This document shows, in pieces, positions 33,607 through 41,809 of a stretch of DNA of 64,000 nt. Below the pieces are notes generated by a model. It searched no databases, was not told the DNA's origin, and saw only the letters and a program-made list of their open reading frames with translations. Every line of letters starts with the position of its first letter. Positions within the stretch are counted from its first letter, which is position 1. The DNA is from Candidatus Rokuibacteriota bacterium (GTDB lineage Bacteria; Methylomirabilota; Methylomirabilia; Rokubacteriales; CSP1-6): positions 62,001 to 126,000 of the forward strand of contig JACPDG010000038.1 in the NCBI GenBank assembly GCA_016184125.1, given 5' to 3'. The position numbers were made by a program, and so were the translations under genes.

Positions 33607-35549
33607 CCGCCGGCCTCGCCTGCTGGCGGCCCGAGGAGCCGCCCCGAGCCGCGGCGCTCAAACGAATGATCGCCCAGGTGCCCGACGTCGAACCGGGCAC
33701 GACGGTGAGCGAAGGTCGGTTCAGTGCGTTCATTTCGCCGGGGATCCGCATCGAGTCGACCCCCGACGTCGTCGTGCTCGCCGACGAGGACGTGACGAAC
33801 CTCGACGAGCTCTCCTCCCTGCTCGGGCTCCGGCGGTCCGAACCGAACCTGTTCGCGGCGCTCTACGACATGGAGGGCCCGACGTTCGTGCGCCGCCTGC
33901 GCGGCGCCTTCGCGATCGCGCTCTGGGAGGCGCGCCAGCAGCGGCTGGTGCTCGCGGTCGACCACGTCGGCATCCGCCGCCTGCATTACGCCGGCGACGC
34001 GGGGTCGATGGCCTTCGCCTCGCGCGTGGCTGCGCTCCGGGCCGCGCCTGGCGTGTCGGCGGACGTCGACCTCACGTCGGTCTACCACTACCTGAACTTC
34101 GGCTACACGCCGGCCCCGCACACACCCTTCGCGGGTGTGCGGCGACTGCCGCCGGGACACGTCCTCGTGGTCCAGGACGGCCGCGCGACGCTCGAGGCGT
34201 ACTGGGACATGACGTACCCCGAGCACACGGTCTCCGAGCGGCAGTCCGCGCCGGTCCTCTACTCGCTGACCGAGGCGGCGGTGAAGCGGGCGCTGACGGG
34301 CATCGATGGGAAGGAGCGGGGCGCGTTCCTGAGCGGGGGCACGGACAGCAGCACGGTGGTCGGCCTGATGACCCGGACGACCGGCGAGCCGGCGCACGCG
34401 TTCTCCATCGGCTTCGACGACCGCCGCTACGACGAGGTCGGCTACGCGGGGATCACCGCGCGCCACTTCGGCGCCACGCACCACACGCGGCTCGTGACGC
34501 CGGACGACGCCCTGGCCGCGCTGCCGCGGCTCGTGGACGCGTACGACGAGCCGTTCGCGAACAGCTCGGCGCTCGGCACGCTGATCTGCGCCGAGCTCGC
34601 GCGGGACCAGGGCGTGGGCGTGCTCCTCGCGGGCGACGGCGGTGACGAGATCTTCGGCGGCAACGAGCGCTACCGCACGGACCGCGTCCTCGCCCGCTAC
34701 CACCGCATCCCGTCGCTCGTCCGCCGGGGCGCGATCGAGCCGCTCGTCGCCGCGCTCCCCGCCATCGGACCTCTCGCGCGCGCGCGCCGCTACATCGCCC
34801 GCGCCACCCTGCCGAATCCCCGCCGCTTCTACTTCTACGAGTTCTTCTTCGCCCAGGCGGGATTCGACCTGCTCGACCCGGGCTTCCGCGCGGCGGTCGA
34901 GCGCGACGCGCCGTTCGGCGTCCTCGACACGCAGTTCGCGCGCCCGGCCGCGACGAGCGAGCTGAACCGGCTCCTCTACCTCGACCTCAAGCTCACCATC
35001 GGTGACAACGACCTGCTGAAGGTGACGCGCACCGCGGAGCTCGCCGGCGTCGGCGTGCGCTTCCCGCTGCTCGACGTGGCGCTCGCCGAGTTCACCGGGG
35101 CGCTCGCCGCCGATCTGAAGGTCCGCGGCCTGGAGAAGCGCTACCTCTTCAAGCGCGCGTTCGCCTCGCTGCTCGCCCCGGAGACCCTCGCCAAGGCGAA
35201 GCATGGGTTCGGGGTGCCGACCAGCGCCTGGCTGCGCGACCATCCCGGGTTCCGGGCGCTGGCGCACGACACGCTGCTGTCGGCGCGCGCCCGCGCCCGC
35301 GGCTACCTGCGTGCGGGCGCGATCGAGGAGCTCTTCCGGCTGCACCGCATCGATCCCACGCCCTATTACGGCGGACTGCTCTGGACGCTGCTCGTCCTCG
35401 AGCTCTGGCAGCGCCGCCACGTCGACGGGAGGTGCGCGGACGCGGGATCAATGTCATGGGGGGCCCCGAAATGGCCCCCCATACCCCCCCGCGCTCGCAC
35501 GCGGCCCGGGACACCCGGGCCGCGGCTCGATCCCGGCGCGCGTCCATGA
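33597..35549 (+). CDS. Asparagine-synthase-like protein lacking the glutaminase Cys
   Basis: A 650-residue protein with an AsnB layout. The N-terminal glutaminase-like half begins MRLTAGLACWRPEEP and has no Cys at position 2, so it cannot use glutamine in the usual way. The synthetase half is intact: P-loop FLSGGTDSSTVVGL, FDEPFANSSAL-like DAYDEPFANSS, LLAGDGGDEIFGG. It may adenylate a carboxylate and use free ammonia or another amine. The C-terminal roughly 30 residues are a translated BHE repeat that ends on the next ATG (ATGA). Confidence 0.88.
   Translation: MRLTAGLACWRPEEPPRAAALKRMIAQVPDVEPGTTVSEGRFSAFISPGIRIESTPDVVVLADEDVTNLDELSSLLGLRRSEPNLFAALYDMEGPTFVRRLRGAFAIALWEARQQRLVLAVDHVGIRRLHYAGDAGSMAFASRVAALRAAPGVSADVDLTSVYHYLNFGYTPAPHTPFAGVRRLPPGHVLVVQDGRATLEAYWDMTYPEHTVSERQSAPVLYSLTEAAVKRALTGIDGKERGAFLSGGTDSSTVVGLMTRTTGEPAHAFSIGFDDRRYDEVGYAGITARHFGATHHTRLVTPDDALAALPRLVDAYDEPFANSSALGTLICAELARDQGVGVLLAGDGGDEIFGGNERYRTDRVLARYHRIPSLVRRGAIEPLVAALPAIGPLARARRYIARATLPNPRRFYFYEFFFAQAGFDLLDPGFRAAVERDAPFGVLDTQFARPAATSELNRLLYLDLKLTIGDNDLLKVTRTAELAGVGVRFPLLDVALAEFTGALAADLKVRGLEKRYLFKRAFASLLAPETLAKAKHGFGVPTSAWLRDHPGFRALAHDTLLSARARARGYLRAGAIEELFRLHRIDPTPYYGGLLWTLLVLELWQRRHVDGRCADAGSMSWGAPKWPPIPPRARTRPGTPGPRLDPGARP
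35453..35545 (+). repeat. BHE hairpin repeat
   Basis: GGGGGGCCCCGAAATGGCCCCCC, spacer ATACCCCCCCGCGCTCG, GCGGCCCGGGACACCCGGGCCGC. Lies inside the preceding reading frame and ends at the next start codon. Confidence 0.85.
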
Positions 35550-36562
35550 ACGCCAAGGTGGCCCGGTTCATGTCAAGCGCGCTGTACCACACGGGGCTGC
35601 TGCCCGTGCTGCGAGCGGGATCGGTGTGGGGCACGAGCGGCGTGTTCCAGGTGCTGACCTACCACCGCGTGAACGACGAGGCCGACCCCTTCTTCCCGGC
35701 GGTGAGGACGGCGGTGTTCGAGGAGCACATGGCGTACGTCGCCCGGACGTACCGCGTGCTGACCGTCGAGGAAGCCCACGAGGGCGTCCGGCGGCGAATG
35801 CTCCCGCGCGGTGCGCTGGCGATCACGTTCGACGACGGGTATCGCGACAACCTGACGCACGCCGCTCCCATCCTGGCGCGCTACGGGCTGCCGGCGACCG
35901 TCTTCGTCGCCACGGGATTCGTCGGCGGCGCCGAGGTGCCGTGGTTCGACAGGCTGGCGCTCGCGTTCAAGGAGACGCGGGAGCAGGCGATCACGACGGC
36001 ATGGGGTGACACCTTCGCGCTCACCACCGTGCAGGAGCGCCTCGACGCGCTCGCGCGCGTGATCACCTACTTCAAGCGCCTTCCGGACGACCACATGCGC
36101 CGCGAGGCCGACCGGCTCCTCGGAGCGCTCGGCGTGACCGGCCGGGGCCGCTTCAAGAACCTGATGCTCAACTGGGACGACGTGCACGCGCTGACCGGTC
36201 TCGGGTTCTCGATCGGGGCGCACACCGTCAACCACCCGATCCTCTCGCGTGTCTGCGCGGAGCGCGCGTGGACGGAAATCATCGGCTCGCGCACGATGAT
36301 CCGGGCGGCGTGCGGTCGCCTGCCGAAGGCCTTCGCCTACCCCAACGGGTACGCCGGCGACTACACCGAGACCGTGAAGCACATGGTGCGCGAGGCCGGG
36401 TTCTCGTGCGCCGTCACGAGCCGCTTCGGCCTCAACACGCTCCGCACGCCGGCCTTCGAGCTCAGACGCGGCGGGCCGTGGGAGGAGCACCTGCCGACCT
36501 TCGCCGTGAAGCTCGCGGCGTATCGGCTCGCGGGCCTTCGCGGCGCCAGGCGCGCTGCGTAA
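35546..36562 (+). CDS. Polysaccharide deacetylase family protein
   Basis: A 338-residue NodB-fold protein with FQVLTYHRVNDE, ITFDDGYRDNLTHA (catalytic and metal Asp), IGAHTVNHPILS (metal His pair) and FAYPNGYAGDYTETV. It differs from the deacetylase at 28072 and lacks DUF3473, so it may act on another sugar or residue. ATG 35546 overlaps the previous stop. It ends the first EPS transcription unit. Confidence 0.88.
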   Translation: MNAKVARFMSSALYHTGLLPVLRAGSVWGTSGVFQVLTYHRVNDEADPFFPAVRTAVFEEHMAYVARTYRVLTVEEAHEGVRRRMLPRGALAITFDDGYRDNLTHAAPILARYGLPATVFVATGFVGGAEVPWFDRLALAFKETREQAITTAWGDTFALTTVQERLDALARVITYFKRLPDDHMRREADRLLGALGVTGRGRFKNLMLNWDDVHALTGLGFSIGAHTVNHPILSRVCAERAWTEIIGSRTMIRAACGRLPKAFAYPNGYAGDYTETVKHMVREAGFSCAVTSRFGLNTLRTPAFELRRGGPWEEHLPTFAVKLAAYRLAGLRGARRAA

Positions 36563-36711
36563 GCGCGCGCCTCGACCCAGCACCCCCGCACGATCCGTCC
36601 CGACACCCGACCGGCGCCCCGGAGAGGCGAACGCCTCGCCCCGCTGCCGCACCACTCGACCACCGACCCATGCCCGCCGTCATCGCGTAGCACGAGCCCC
36701 AGAGAGCCCGT

Positions 36712-36790
36712 GAACGAATCGGCGCCCCGAGCCGCGGCCCGGCGAACACCGCGCGGGGCATGTCGGGGCCCCGCGCGCGCGTACCCGGCG
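36712..36790 (-). repeat. Partial BHE repeat, reverse orientation
   Basis: Begins with the inverted tail GCCCGTGAACGAATCGG, followed by a degenerate GC stem region and GGGGCATGTCGGGGCCCCG. Confidence 0.55.
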
Positions 36791-36892
36791 ACCACGCAGG
36801 AATTGCGCGCGCGCGAACGGGCGCATCGTCCCGGGATTTCGCGGACTTGCACGCCATGCGGTTCACCACATGCGCGCTGTCGGTAGTCGGGT

Positions 36893-36907
36893 TCCCCACT
36901 GTGGGGA
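36893..36907 (+). promoter_or_regulatory. Palindromic activator-binding site (copy B)
   Basis: TCCCCAC-T-GTGGGGA is a perfect 7-1-7 inverted repeat about 89 bases upstream of the predicted sigma-54 start, in line with an enhancer for a Fis-type HTH activator. Copy A holds a degenerate version at the same spacing. Confidence 0.5.
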
Positions 36908-36962
36908 GTTCGGTTCCCGTACGGATCTTTAACAAAATCGCAAGGATAGTCGACGCCTCGTT

Positions 36963-36977
36963 TGGCACATCGGTTGC
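36963..36977 (+). promoter_or_regulatory. Sigma-54 (-24/-12) promoter, copy B
   Basis: TGGCACATCGGTTGC, identical to copy A, with GG-N10-GC spacing. Predicted +1 near 36989. Downstream lies the rfbF operon, about 440 bases away. Confidence 0.78.
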
Positions 36978-36991
36978 CGATGAGGAGCGCC

Positions 36992-37115
36992 GTGCCGAGA
37001 GTTTTCCGACACCACGTTCCGCCGGGGCTCGGGGCCACTGATGGCCACGGACGTCGCCGAAGCCAGGGTCGCGACGGGAATTCCGCATCGTCGCGGCCGG
37101 CTGCGTGTCGTGCTC
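36992..37115 (+). pseudogene. Decayed 5' fragment of an EpsB-type sugar transferase gene
   Basis: From the GTG at 36992 the DNA reads MPRVFRHHVPPGL, nearly the N-terminus of the intact gene at 23036, then loses frame by an indel near 37030. Nucleotide similarity continues further (TCGCGACG, ATTCCGC and CGGCC blocks align). Only the first 120 bases or so remain. Confidence 0.6.
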
Positions 37116-37151
37116 TCGCGCCGACCGTGACGGCAGTCACGACGGAGGGAA

Positions 37152-37250
37152 GTGGGGGCCCCGAAATGGCCCCCACGCCCCCCGCGCTCGGAAGTGCCCC
37201 GGGGGACCCGGGGCACTCCTCGAGCACCCGATTCGTTCAGGGTTCTGAGC
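37152..37250 (+). repeat. BHE hairpin repeat
   Basis: GGGGGCCCCGAAATGGCCCCC, spacer, GTGCCCCGGGGGACCCGGGGCAC, tail GATTCGTTCAGGGTTCTG. Confidence 0.85.
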
Positions 37251-37365
37251 TGCGCGACGGCGGGCAGGCGAAGTGTGGCCTGCGCCGTCGCGCGGCTCTC
37301 CCGCCCTGCGCCTGATCGGCGCCAGGGCGGCGCACCGCAGACCGAGGGACGCGCCCGAGGCGCGG

Positions 37366-37390
37366 CCGCCGGGCGAACGAAGCCCGGCGG
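37366..37390 (+). promoter_or_regulatory. Leader hairpin upstream of rfbF
   Basis: CCGCCGGGC-GAACGAA-GCCCGGCGG, a perfect 9-bp stem 42 bases before the rfbF start. It could be an attenuator or the target of antitermination. Confidence 0.4.
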
Positions 37391-37431
37391 GCGCGAGAGG
37401 GCGGAGCCATACAGCCAACAGGAGGCACTCG

Positions 37432-38208
37432 ATGAAGGTCGCGATCCTGGCCGGAGGTGTGGGAACCCGGCTCGCCGAGGAAACCGAAGTGAAGCCCAAG
37501 CCGATGGTGGAGATCGGCGGCAAGCCGATCCTCTGGCACATCATGCAGCACTACGCCTGGTACGGCTTCACCGAGTTCGCGATCGCGCTCGGGTACAAGG
37601 GCGACTACATCAAGAAGTACCTCGTCGACTACTGCTCGCTGAACCACAACCTGACCGTTCACCTCGGCAACGGGAAGATCGATCTCCACACGTCGGACGG
37701 CATCTCGCCCGACTGGACGGTCCACGCGATCGACACCGGCCAGGCCACGAACACCGGCGGGCGCATCAAGCGGCTCGCGCCGTGGCTCCAGGGCGGCACG
37801 TTCATGCTGACGTGGGGCGACGGGGTGTCGGACGTCGACCTCGTCAAGCTGCTGGAGTTCCACCGCTCGCACGGGAAGCTCGCCACCGTGACGGCCGTCC
37901 GGCCGACGGCCCGGTTCGGCCGGCTCGAGATCCGGGGCCACGAGGTGGTGCAGTTCACCGAGAAGCCGCAGCTCGGGGAAGGCTGGATCAACGGCGCCTT
38001 CTTCGTCCTCGAGCCCGGGATCTTCGACTACATCGAGGGCGACGAGATGCAGTGGGAACGCGAGCCCATGGAGCGCCTCGCGAAGGACGGCCAGCTCATG
38101 GCCTACCTCCACGAGGGCTTCTGGCAATGCATGGACACGCTCAGGGACAAGAAGCTCTTGAACGACCTCTGGGAGCGGGGGGACGCCCCGTGGAAGATCT
38201 GGGGATAA
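37432..38208 (+). CDS. rfbF: Glucose-1-phosphate cytidylyltransferase
   Basis: It makes CDP-glucose from CTP and glucose 1-phosphate, the entry to CDP-deoxy and branched sugars. The 258-residue protein is the usual length and has LAGGVGTRLAEETEVKPKPM, GGKPILWHIMQHYAWYG, LTWGDGVSDVDL and WINGAFFVLEP. AGGAGG lies 6 bases upstream of the ATG. The usual partner CDP-glucose 4,6-dehydratase is not seen in the window. First gene of the second EPS unit. Confidence 0.93.
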   Translation: MKVAILAGGVGTRLAEETEVKPKPMVEIGGKPILWHIMQHYAWYGFTEFAIALGYKGDYIKKYLVDYCSLNHNLTVHLGNGKIDLHTSDGISPDWTVHAIDTGQATNTGGRIKRLAPWLQGGTFMLTWGDGVSDVDLVKLLEFHRSHGKLATVTAVRPTARFGRLEIRGHEVVQFTEKPQLGEGWINGAFFVLEPGIFDYIEGDEMQWEREPMERLAKDGQLMAYLHEGFWQCMDTLRDKKLLNDLWERGDAPWKIWG

Positions 38209-38212
38209 CACG

Positions 38213-39277
38213 ATGCGCGTGCTCGTCACGGGTCACAACGGCTACATCGGTTCGGTGCTCGTTCCGTTGCTCCAGCAGGCTGGCCACGACGCCGTCGGGC
38301 TGGACAGCCGGCTCTTCGCCGCGTGCACGTTCGGGGCGGGCGGTCGGGAGATCCCGTCCCTGACCATCGATCTTCGGGACGTCCAGGCGCGGCATCTCGC
38401 CGGGTTCGACGCGATCGCGCACCTGGCCGGTCTGTCGAACGATCCGCTCGGGGACCTCAGTCCCGACGTCACGTACGAGATCAATCACCGGGCGTCGGTG
38501 AGGCTCGCCCGGCTGGCGAAGCGCGTCGGCGTGCGGCGGTTCGTCCACTCGTCGTCGTGCAGCATCTACGGCGCCGCCGGCGACGACGTGCTGACGGAGG
38601 AGGCGTCCTTCAATCCCGTGACGCCGTACGGGATCTCGAAGGTCCGCGTCGAGGAGGATGTCTCGCGCCTGGCCGACCGGCACTTCAGCCCGACCTTCCT
38701 CCGCAACGCGACGGCGTACGGCGTGTCTCCCCGCCTGCGTGGCGATCTCGTGGTCAACAACCTCGTGGGCTACGCGGTGACCACCGGTGAGGTCTTCCTC
38801 AAGAGCGACGGCACGCCGTGGCGGCCGCTCGTCCACATCGAGGACATCGCCCGCGCCTTCGTCGCCGTCCTCGAGGCCCCGCAGGAGCGCGTGCACAACG
38901 AGGCGTTCAACGTCGGGCGCACCGAGGAGAACTACCGCATCCGTGAGGTCGCAGAGCTCGTGGAGACCGTGGTGCCCGGCGCGCGCGTGAGGCTCGCGGA
39001 CAGCGCAGGACCCGATCTCCGGAACTACCGCGTCGACTGCAGCAAGATCGCCCGCGTGCTGCCGCGCTTCCAGCCTCGCTGGACGGTGCGCCGGGGCATC
39101 GAGGAGCTCTACGCGGCGTACACGGGCGAGCGCACCACGCTCGACGACCTCACCGGTCCCCGATACCAGCGGATCAAGCACGTGCTCGCGCTCCAGGCCG
39201 CCGGCCGCCTCGATGCGGGGCTCCGGTGGTGCGCAGAGCGCGTGCGAGAGCCGCGCATGCGCCAGGAGGTGGCGTGA
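38213..39277 (+). CDS. NAD-dependent sugar epimerase/dehydratase (SDR)
   Basis: A 354-residue extended SDR protein: cofactor motif VTGHNGYIGS, AHLAGLSNDPLG, catalytic Ser/Tyr region SSSCSIYGAAGDD and TPYGISKVRVEED (YxxxK), and FNVGRTEENYRIREVAELV. Acts on a nucleotide sugar; reaction cannot be fixed from sequence alone. Position between rfbF and a C-methyltransferase suggests branched-sugar synthesis. ATG 5 bases after the rfbF stop. Confidence 0.85.
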   Translation: MRVLVTGHNGYIGSVLVPLLQQAGHDAVGLDSRLFAACTFGAGGREIPSLTIDLRDVQARHLAGFDAIAHLAGLSNDPLGDLSPDVTYEINHRASVRLARLAKRVGVRRFVHSSSCSIYGAAGDDVLTEEASFNPVTPYGISKVRVEEDVSRLADRHFSPTFLRNATAYGVSPRLRGDLVVNNLVGYAVTTGEVFLKSDGTPWRPLVHIEDIARAFVAVLEAPQERVHNEAFNVGRTEENYRIREVAELVETVVPGARVRLADSAGPDLRNYRVDCSKIARVLPRFQPRWTVRRGIEELYAAYTGERTTLDDLTGPRYQRIKHVLALQAAGRLDAGLRWCAERVREPRMRQEVA

Positions 39278-40503
39278 TGAGCCCGACGCCTGCCTGCCGC
39301 TCCTGCGGGGCGGACGGTCTCGTGACCTTCCTGTCCCTGGGGAAGATGCCCCTGGTCGACGCGCTCCCGACCGAGCAGGACCTGCTCGGCCCGGAGGCGC
39401 GATACCCGCTCGACGTCGCCTTCTGTCCCGCCTGCTCGCTCGTGCAGATCCTCGAGACCGTGCAGCCGGAAGTCCTGTTCTGCCGCGACTACCCCTACTA
39501 CTCGTCCTTCACCGACGCGCTGCTCGCGCACTCGAAGGCGAACGTCGCAGAGCTCGTCCGGTCGAGACGGCTCGGGCCCGACAGCCTCGCGGTCGAGCTG
39601 GCGAGCAACGACGGGTATCTCCTCCAGTACTTCGCCGAGGCCGGGGTGCCCGTCCTCGGCATCGATCCGGCCGAGGGGCCGGCGCGCGCGGCGATCGCCA
39701 AGGGGATCCCCACCCTGATCGACTTCTTCGGTCGTGACCTCGCGCGGCGCCTGCGGGCGAGCGGGATGGGGGCGGACGTCGTCGTCGCCAACAACGTCCT
39801 CGCCCACGTCGCCGACCTGAACGGCTTTGTCCAGGGGATCGCGACGCTGCTGAAGGACGGCGGCGTGGCGGTGATCGAGGTCCCGTACGTCAAGGACCTG
39901 ATCGACCACTGCGAGTTCGACACGATCTACCACGAGCACCTCTGCTACTTCTCGGTGACGGCGCTCGCGACGCTGTTCCGCCGCCATGGGCTGTCGCTCA
40001 ACCACGTCCAGCGCCTCGCGATCCACGGGGGCTCGCTGCGCCTGTTCGTGGAACGTACGGCACAGCCGAGCGCGGCCGTCCAGGCGATGCTGGCCGCCGA
40101 GGCAGCCGAGAACGTCACCGGGCTCGGGTACTACGAGGACTTCGCGGCCCGCGTGGCGGACATCAAGCAACGGCTCGTCGCCCTGCTCGACGGGCTCCGC
40201 GCCAAGGGCAAGCGCATCGCGGCCTACGGGGCGGCGGCGAAGGGGGCGATCCTGCTCAACTACGCCGGCATCGGCGCCGACGTGCTCGACTTCGTCGTCG
40301 ACCGCAACGTGCACAAGCAGGGACGCTACATGCCCGGCGTGCACCTGCCGATCGCCGATCCGCTGCGCATCTGGCGCGACATGCCGGACTACGTCCTGAT
40401 CCTCGCCTGGAACTTCAAGGACGAGATCCTGGTGCAGCTCGACGACTACCGGCGGCTCGGCGGGCGCTGCATCATCCCCATCCCCTCCCCGGTGATCGCG
40501 TGA
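39277..40503 (+). CDS. Sugar C-methyltransferase (NovU/TylCIII-like)
   Basis: A 408-residue protein with the three-part layout of C-3 sugar methyltransferases. A zinc-binding N-terminus (CRSCGADG...CPACSLVQ) is followed by a SAM domain (VELASNDGYLLQYF, VVANNVLAHV) and a C-terminal domain (AAYGAAAKGAILLNYAG, VVDRNVHKQGRYMPG). The EHLCYFS segment matches the family. Likely adds a branch methyl to a 4-keto nucleotide sugar. ATG overlaps the SDR stop by one base. Confidence 0.88.
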   Translation: MSPTPACRSCGADGLVTFLSLGKMPLVDALPTEQDLLGPEARYPLDVAFCPACSLVQILETVQPEVLFCRDYPYYSSFTDALLAHSKANVAELVRSRRLGPDSLAVELASNDGYLLQYFAEAGVPVLGIDPAEGPARAAIAKGIPTLIDFFGRDLARRLRASGMGADVVVANNVLAHVADLNGFVQGIATLLKDGGVAVIEVPYVKDLIDHCEFDTIYHEHLCYFSVTALATLFRRHGLSLNHVQRLAIHGGSLRLFVERTAQPSAAVQAMLAAEAAENVTGLGYYEDFAARVADIKQRLVALLDGLRAKGKRIAAYGAAAKGAILLNYAGIGADVLDFVVDRNVHKQGRYMPGVHLPIADPLRIWRDMPDYVLILAWNFKDEILVQLDDYRRLGGRCIIPIPSPVIA

Positions 40504-41711
40504 ATCAGAACGGGTCCGGGTCCGGTGGAGCGCGCAGCGCGACGTGTCACAGCTGTGGCGCGGACGGCCTCCACGTCTTCTATCGCGTCGAGCAGATTCC
40601 CGTCCACAGCTGCCTGCTGATGCCGTCGCGCCGGGCCGCGCTCGCGTACCCGAAGGGCGACCTCGAGCTCGGCTTCTGCCCGAGCTGCGGCTTCATCCAG
40701 AACACGCTCTTCGATCCGTCGGTGCACGAGTACTCCACGCGCTACGAGGAGACCCAGACCTTCTCGCCGCGGTTCAACCAGTTCGCCCGTGAGCTCGCCG
40801 AGCGGCTCGTGGCGCGCTACGACCTGCGCGGCAAGGACATCCTCGAGATCGGGTGTGGCAAGGGCGAGTTCCTCGTGCTGCTGTGCGAGCTGGGCGGCAA
40901 CCGCGGCATCGGCATCGACCCCGGCTACATCCCGGCCCGCACCGCGAGCCCCGTGGCCTCGCAGATCAACTTCATCCAGGACTTCTACTCCGAGCGCTAC
41001 GCGCTCCTCACCGGCGACTTCGTGTGCTGCCGGCACACCCTCGAGCACCTGCAGCCCACGCGGCAGTTCCTCGACACCGTGCGCAAGGGCGTGGGGACGG
41101 GTCCGGGCACGATCGTCTTCTTCGAGGTCCCGGACGTCGCACGCGTGCTGGAGGAGCGGGCGTTCTGGGACATCTACTACGAGCACTGCTCGTATTTCAG
41201 CGCGGGCTCGCTGGCCCGCCTGTTCCGTTCGTGCGGGTTCGAGATCCTCGACCTCACGCGCGACTTCGACGACCAGTACCTGCTGATCACCGCCCGGCCG
41301 GGCGACGGCGCCGCCGGCCAGGTGTTCGAGCTCGAGCAGGACCTCGCGGCGCTCGCGGCCGGCGTCGAGAGCTTCGCGGTCGACCACGCGCGGCGCGCGC
41401 AGGAGTGGCGCGAGCGCCTGCGCCGCCTCGAGAGCGAGGGACGCCGGGTCGTCATCTGGGGCTCGGGCTCGAAGGCCGTGGCCTTCCTCACGACGCTCGG
41501 CATCGGCGACACGATCGAGTACGTCGTCGACATCAACCCCTTCAAGCACGGGATGTATCTCGCCGGCACGGGCCACGAGATCGTGCCCCCCGCCCGGCTC
41601 AAGGACAGTCCACCCGACGTGATCATCGCCATGAATGCCATCTACCTGGACGAGATCCGCGCCGATGTGAGCGGTATGGGCATCGACGCCGAGCTCCTGG
41701 CCGTCTGCTGA
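40500..41711 (+). CDS. C-methyltransferase-like protein, paralog 2
   Basis: A 403-residue relative of the preceding protein with the same three domains: zinc site CHSCGADG...CPSCGFIQ, SAM motif ILEIGCGKGEFLVLL, YYEHCSYFS, and C-terminal VVIWGSGSKAVAFLTTLG and VVDINPFKHGMYLAG. More similar to the gene at 42841 than to the one at 39277. Substrate unknown; could methylate a different position or sugar. GTG overlaps the previous stop (GTGA). Confidence 0.83.
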   Translation: MNQNGSGSGGARSATCHSCGADGLHVFYRVEQIPVHSCLLMPSRRAALAYPKGDLELGFCPSCGFIQNTLFDPSVHEYSTRYEETQTFSPRFNQFARELAERLVARYDLRGKDILEIGCGKGEFLVLLCELGGNRGIGIDPGYIPARTASPVASQINFIQDFYSERYALLTGDFVCCRHTLEHLQPTRQFLDTVRKGVGTGPGTIVFFEVPDVARVLEERAFWDIYYEHCSYFSAGSLARLFRSCGFEILDLTRDFDDQYLLITARPGDGAAGQVFELEQDLAALAAGVESFAVDHARRAQEWRERLRRLESEGRRVVIWGSGSKAVAFLTTLGIGDTIEYVVDINPFKHGMYLAGTGHEIVPPARLKDSPPDVIIAMNAIYLDEIRADVSGMGIDAELLAVC

Positions 41712-41712
41712 T

Positions 41713-41808
41713 CATGGGGGGACTCCCGATGCCCCTCGAGCCCCCCGGGCGCTCGCACGCGCCCCGGGGGGTGCGTGGACGCACCCGTGGAACCCGGGGC
41801 GCGGCTCG
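41713..41808 (+). repeat. BHE hairpin repeat
   Basis: GGGGGGACTCCCGATGCCCCTC (hairpin 1, slightly degenerate), GCGCCCCGGGG...CCGGGGCGC arms with inner stem GGTGCG-TGGA-CGCACC. Begins 2 bases after the stop of the preceding gene. Confidence 0.8.
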
Positions 41809-41809
41809 A

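Larger units (their letters stand above)
36563..37431 (+). promoter_or_regulatory. Large intergenic region with second EPS promoter
   Basis: An 869-base gap without an intact gene. It holds a partial BHE copy (about 36712-36790), the duplicated EPS promoter block (about 36825-36990), a decayed copy of the sugar transferase 5' end, another BHE copy (37152-37250), a leader hairpin (37366-37390) and AGGAGG before the rfbF ATG. Confidence 0.75.

Noticed and set aside
31827-35420. Minus-strand open frame of 1197 codons
   Set aside because: Antisense to well-supported glycosyltransferase, GNAT and asparagine-synthase-like genes; no recognisable motifs.
36760-37041. Small open frame with similarity to one at about 22846
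   Set aside because: The similarity is explained by the duplicated promoter DNA; both frames cross the -24/-12 element and neither has a ribosome-binding site.
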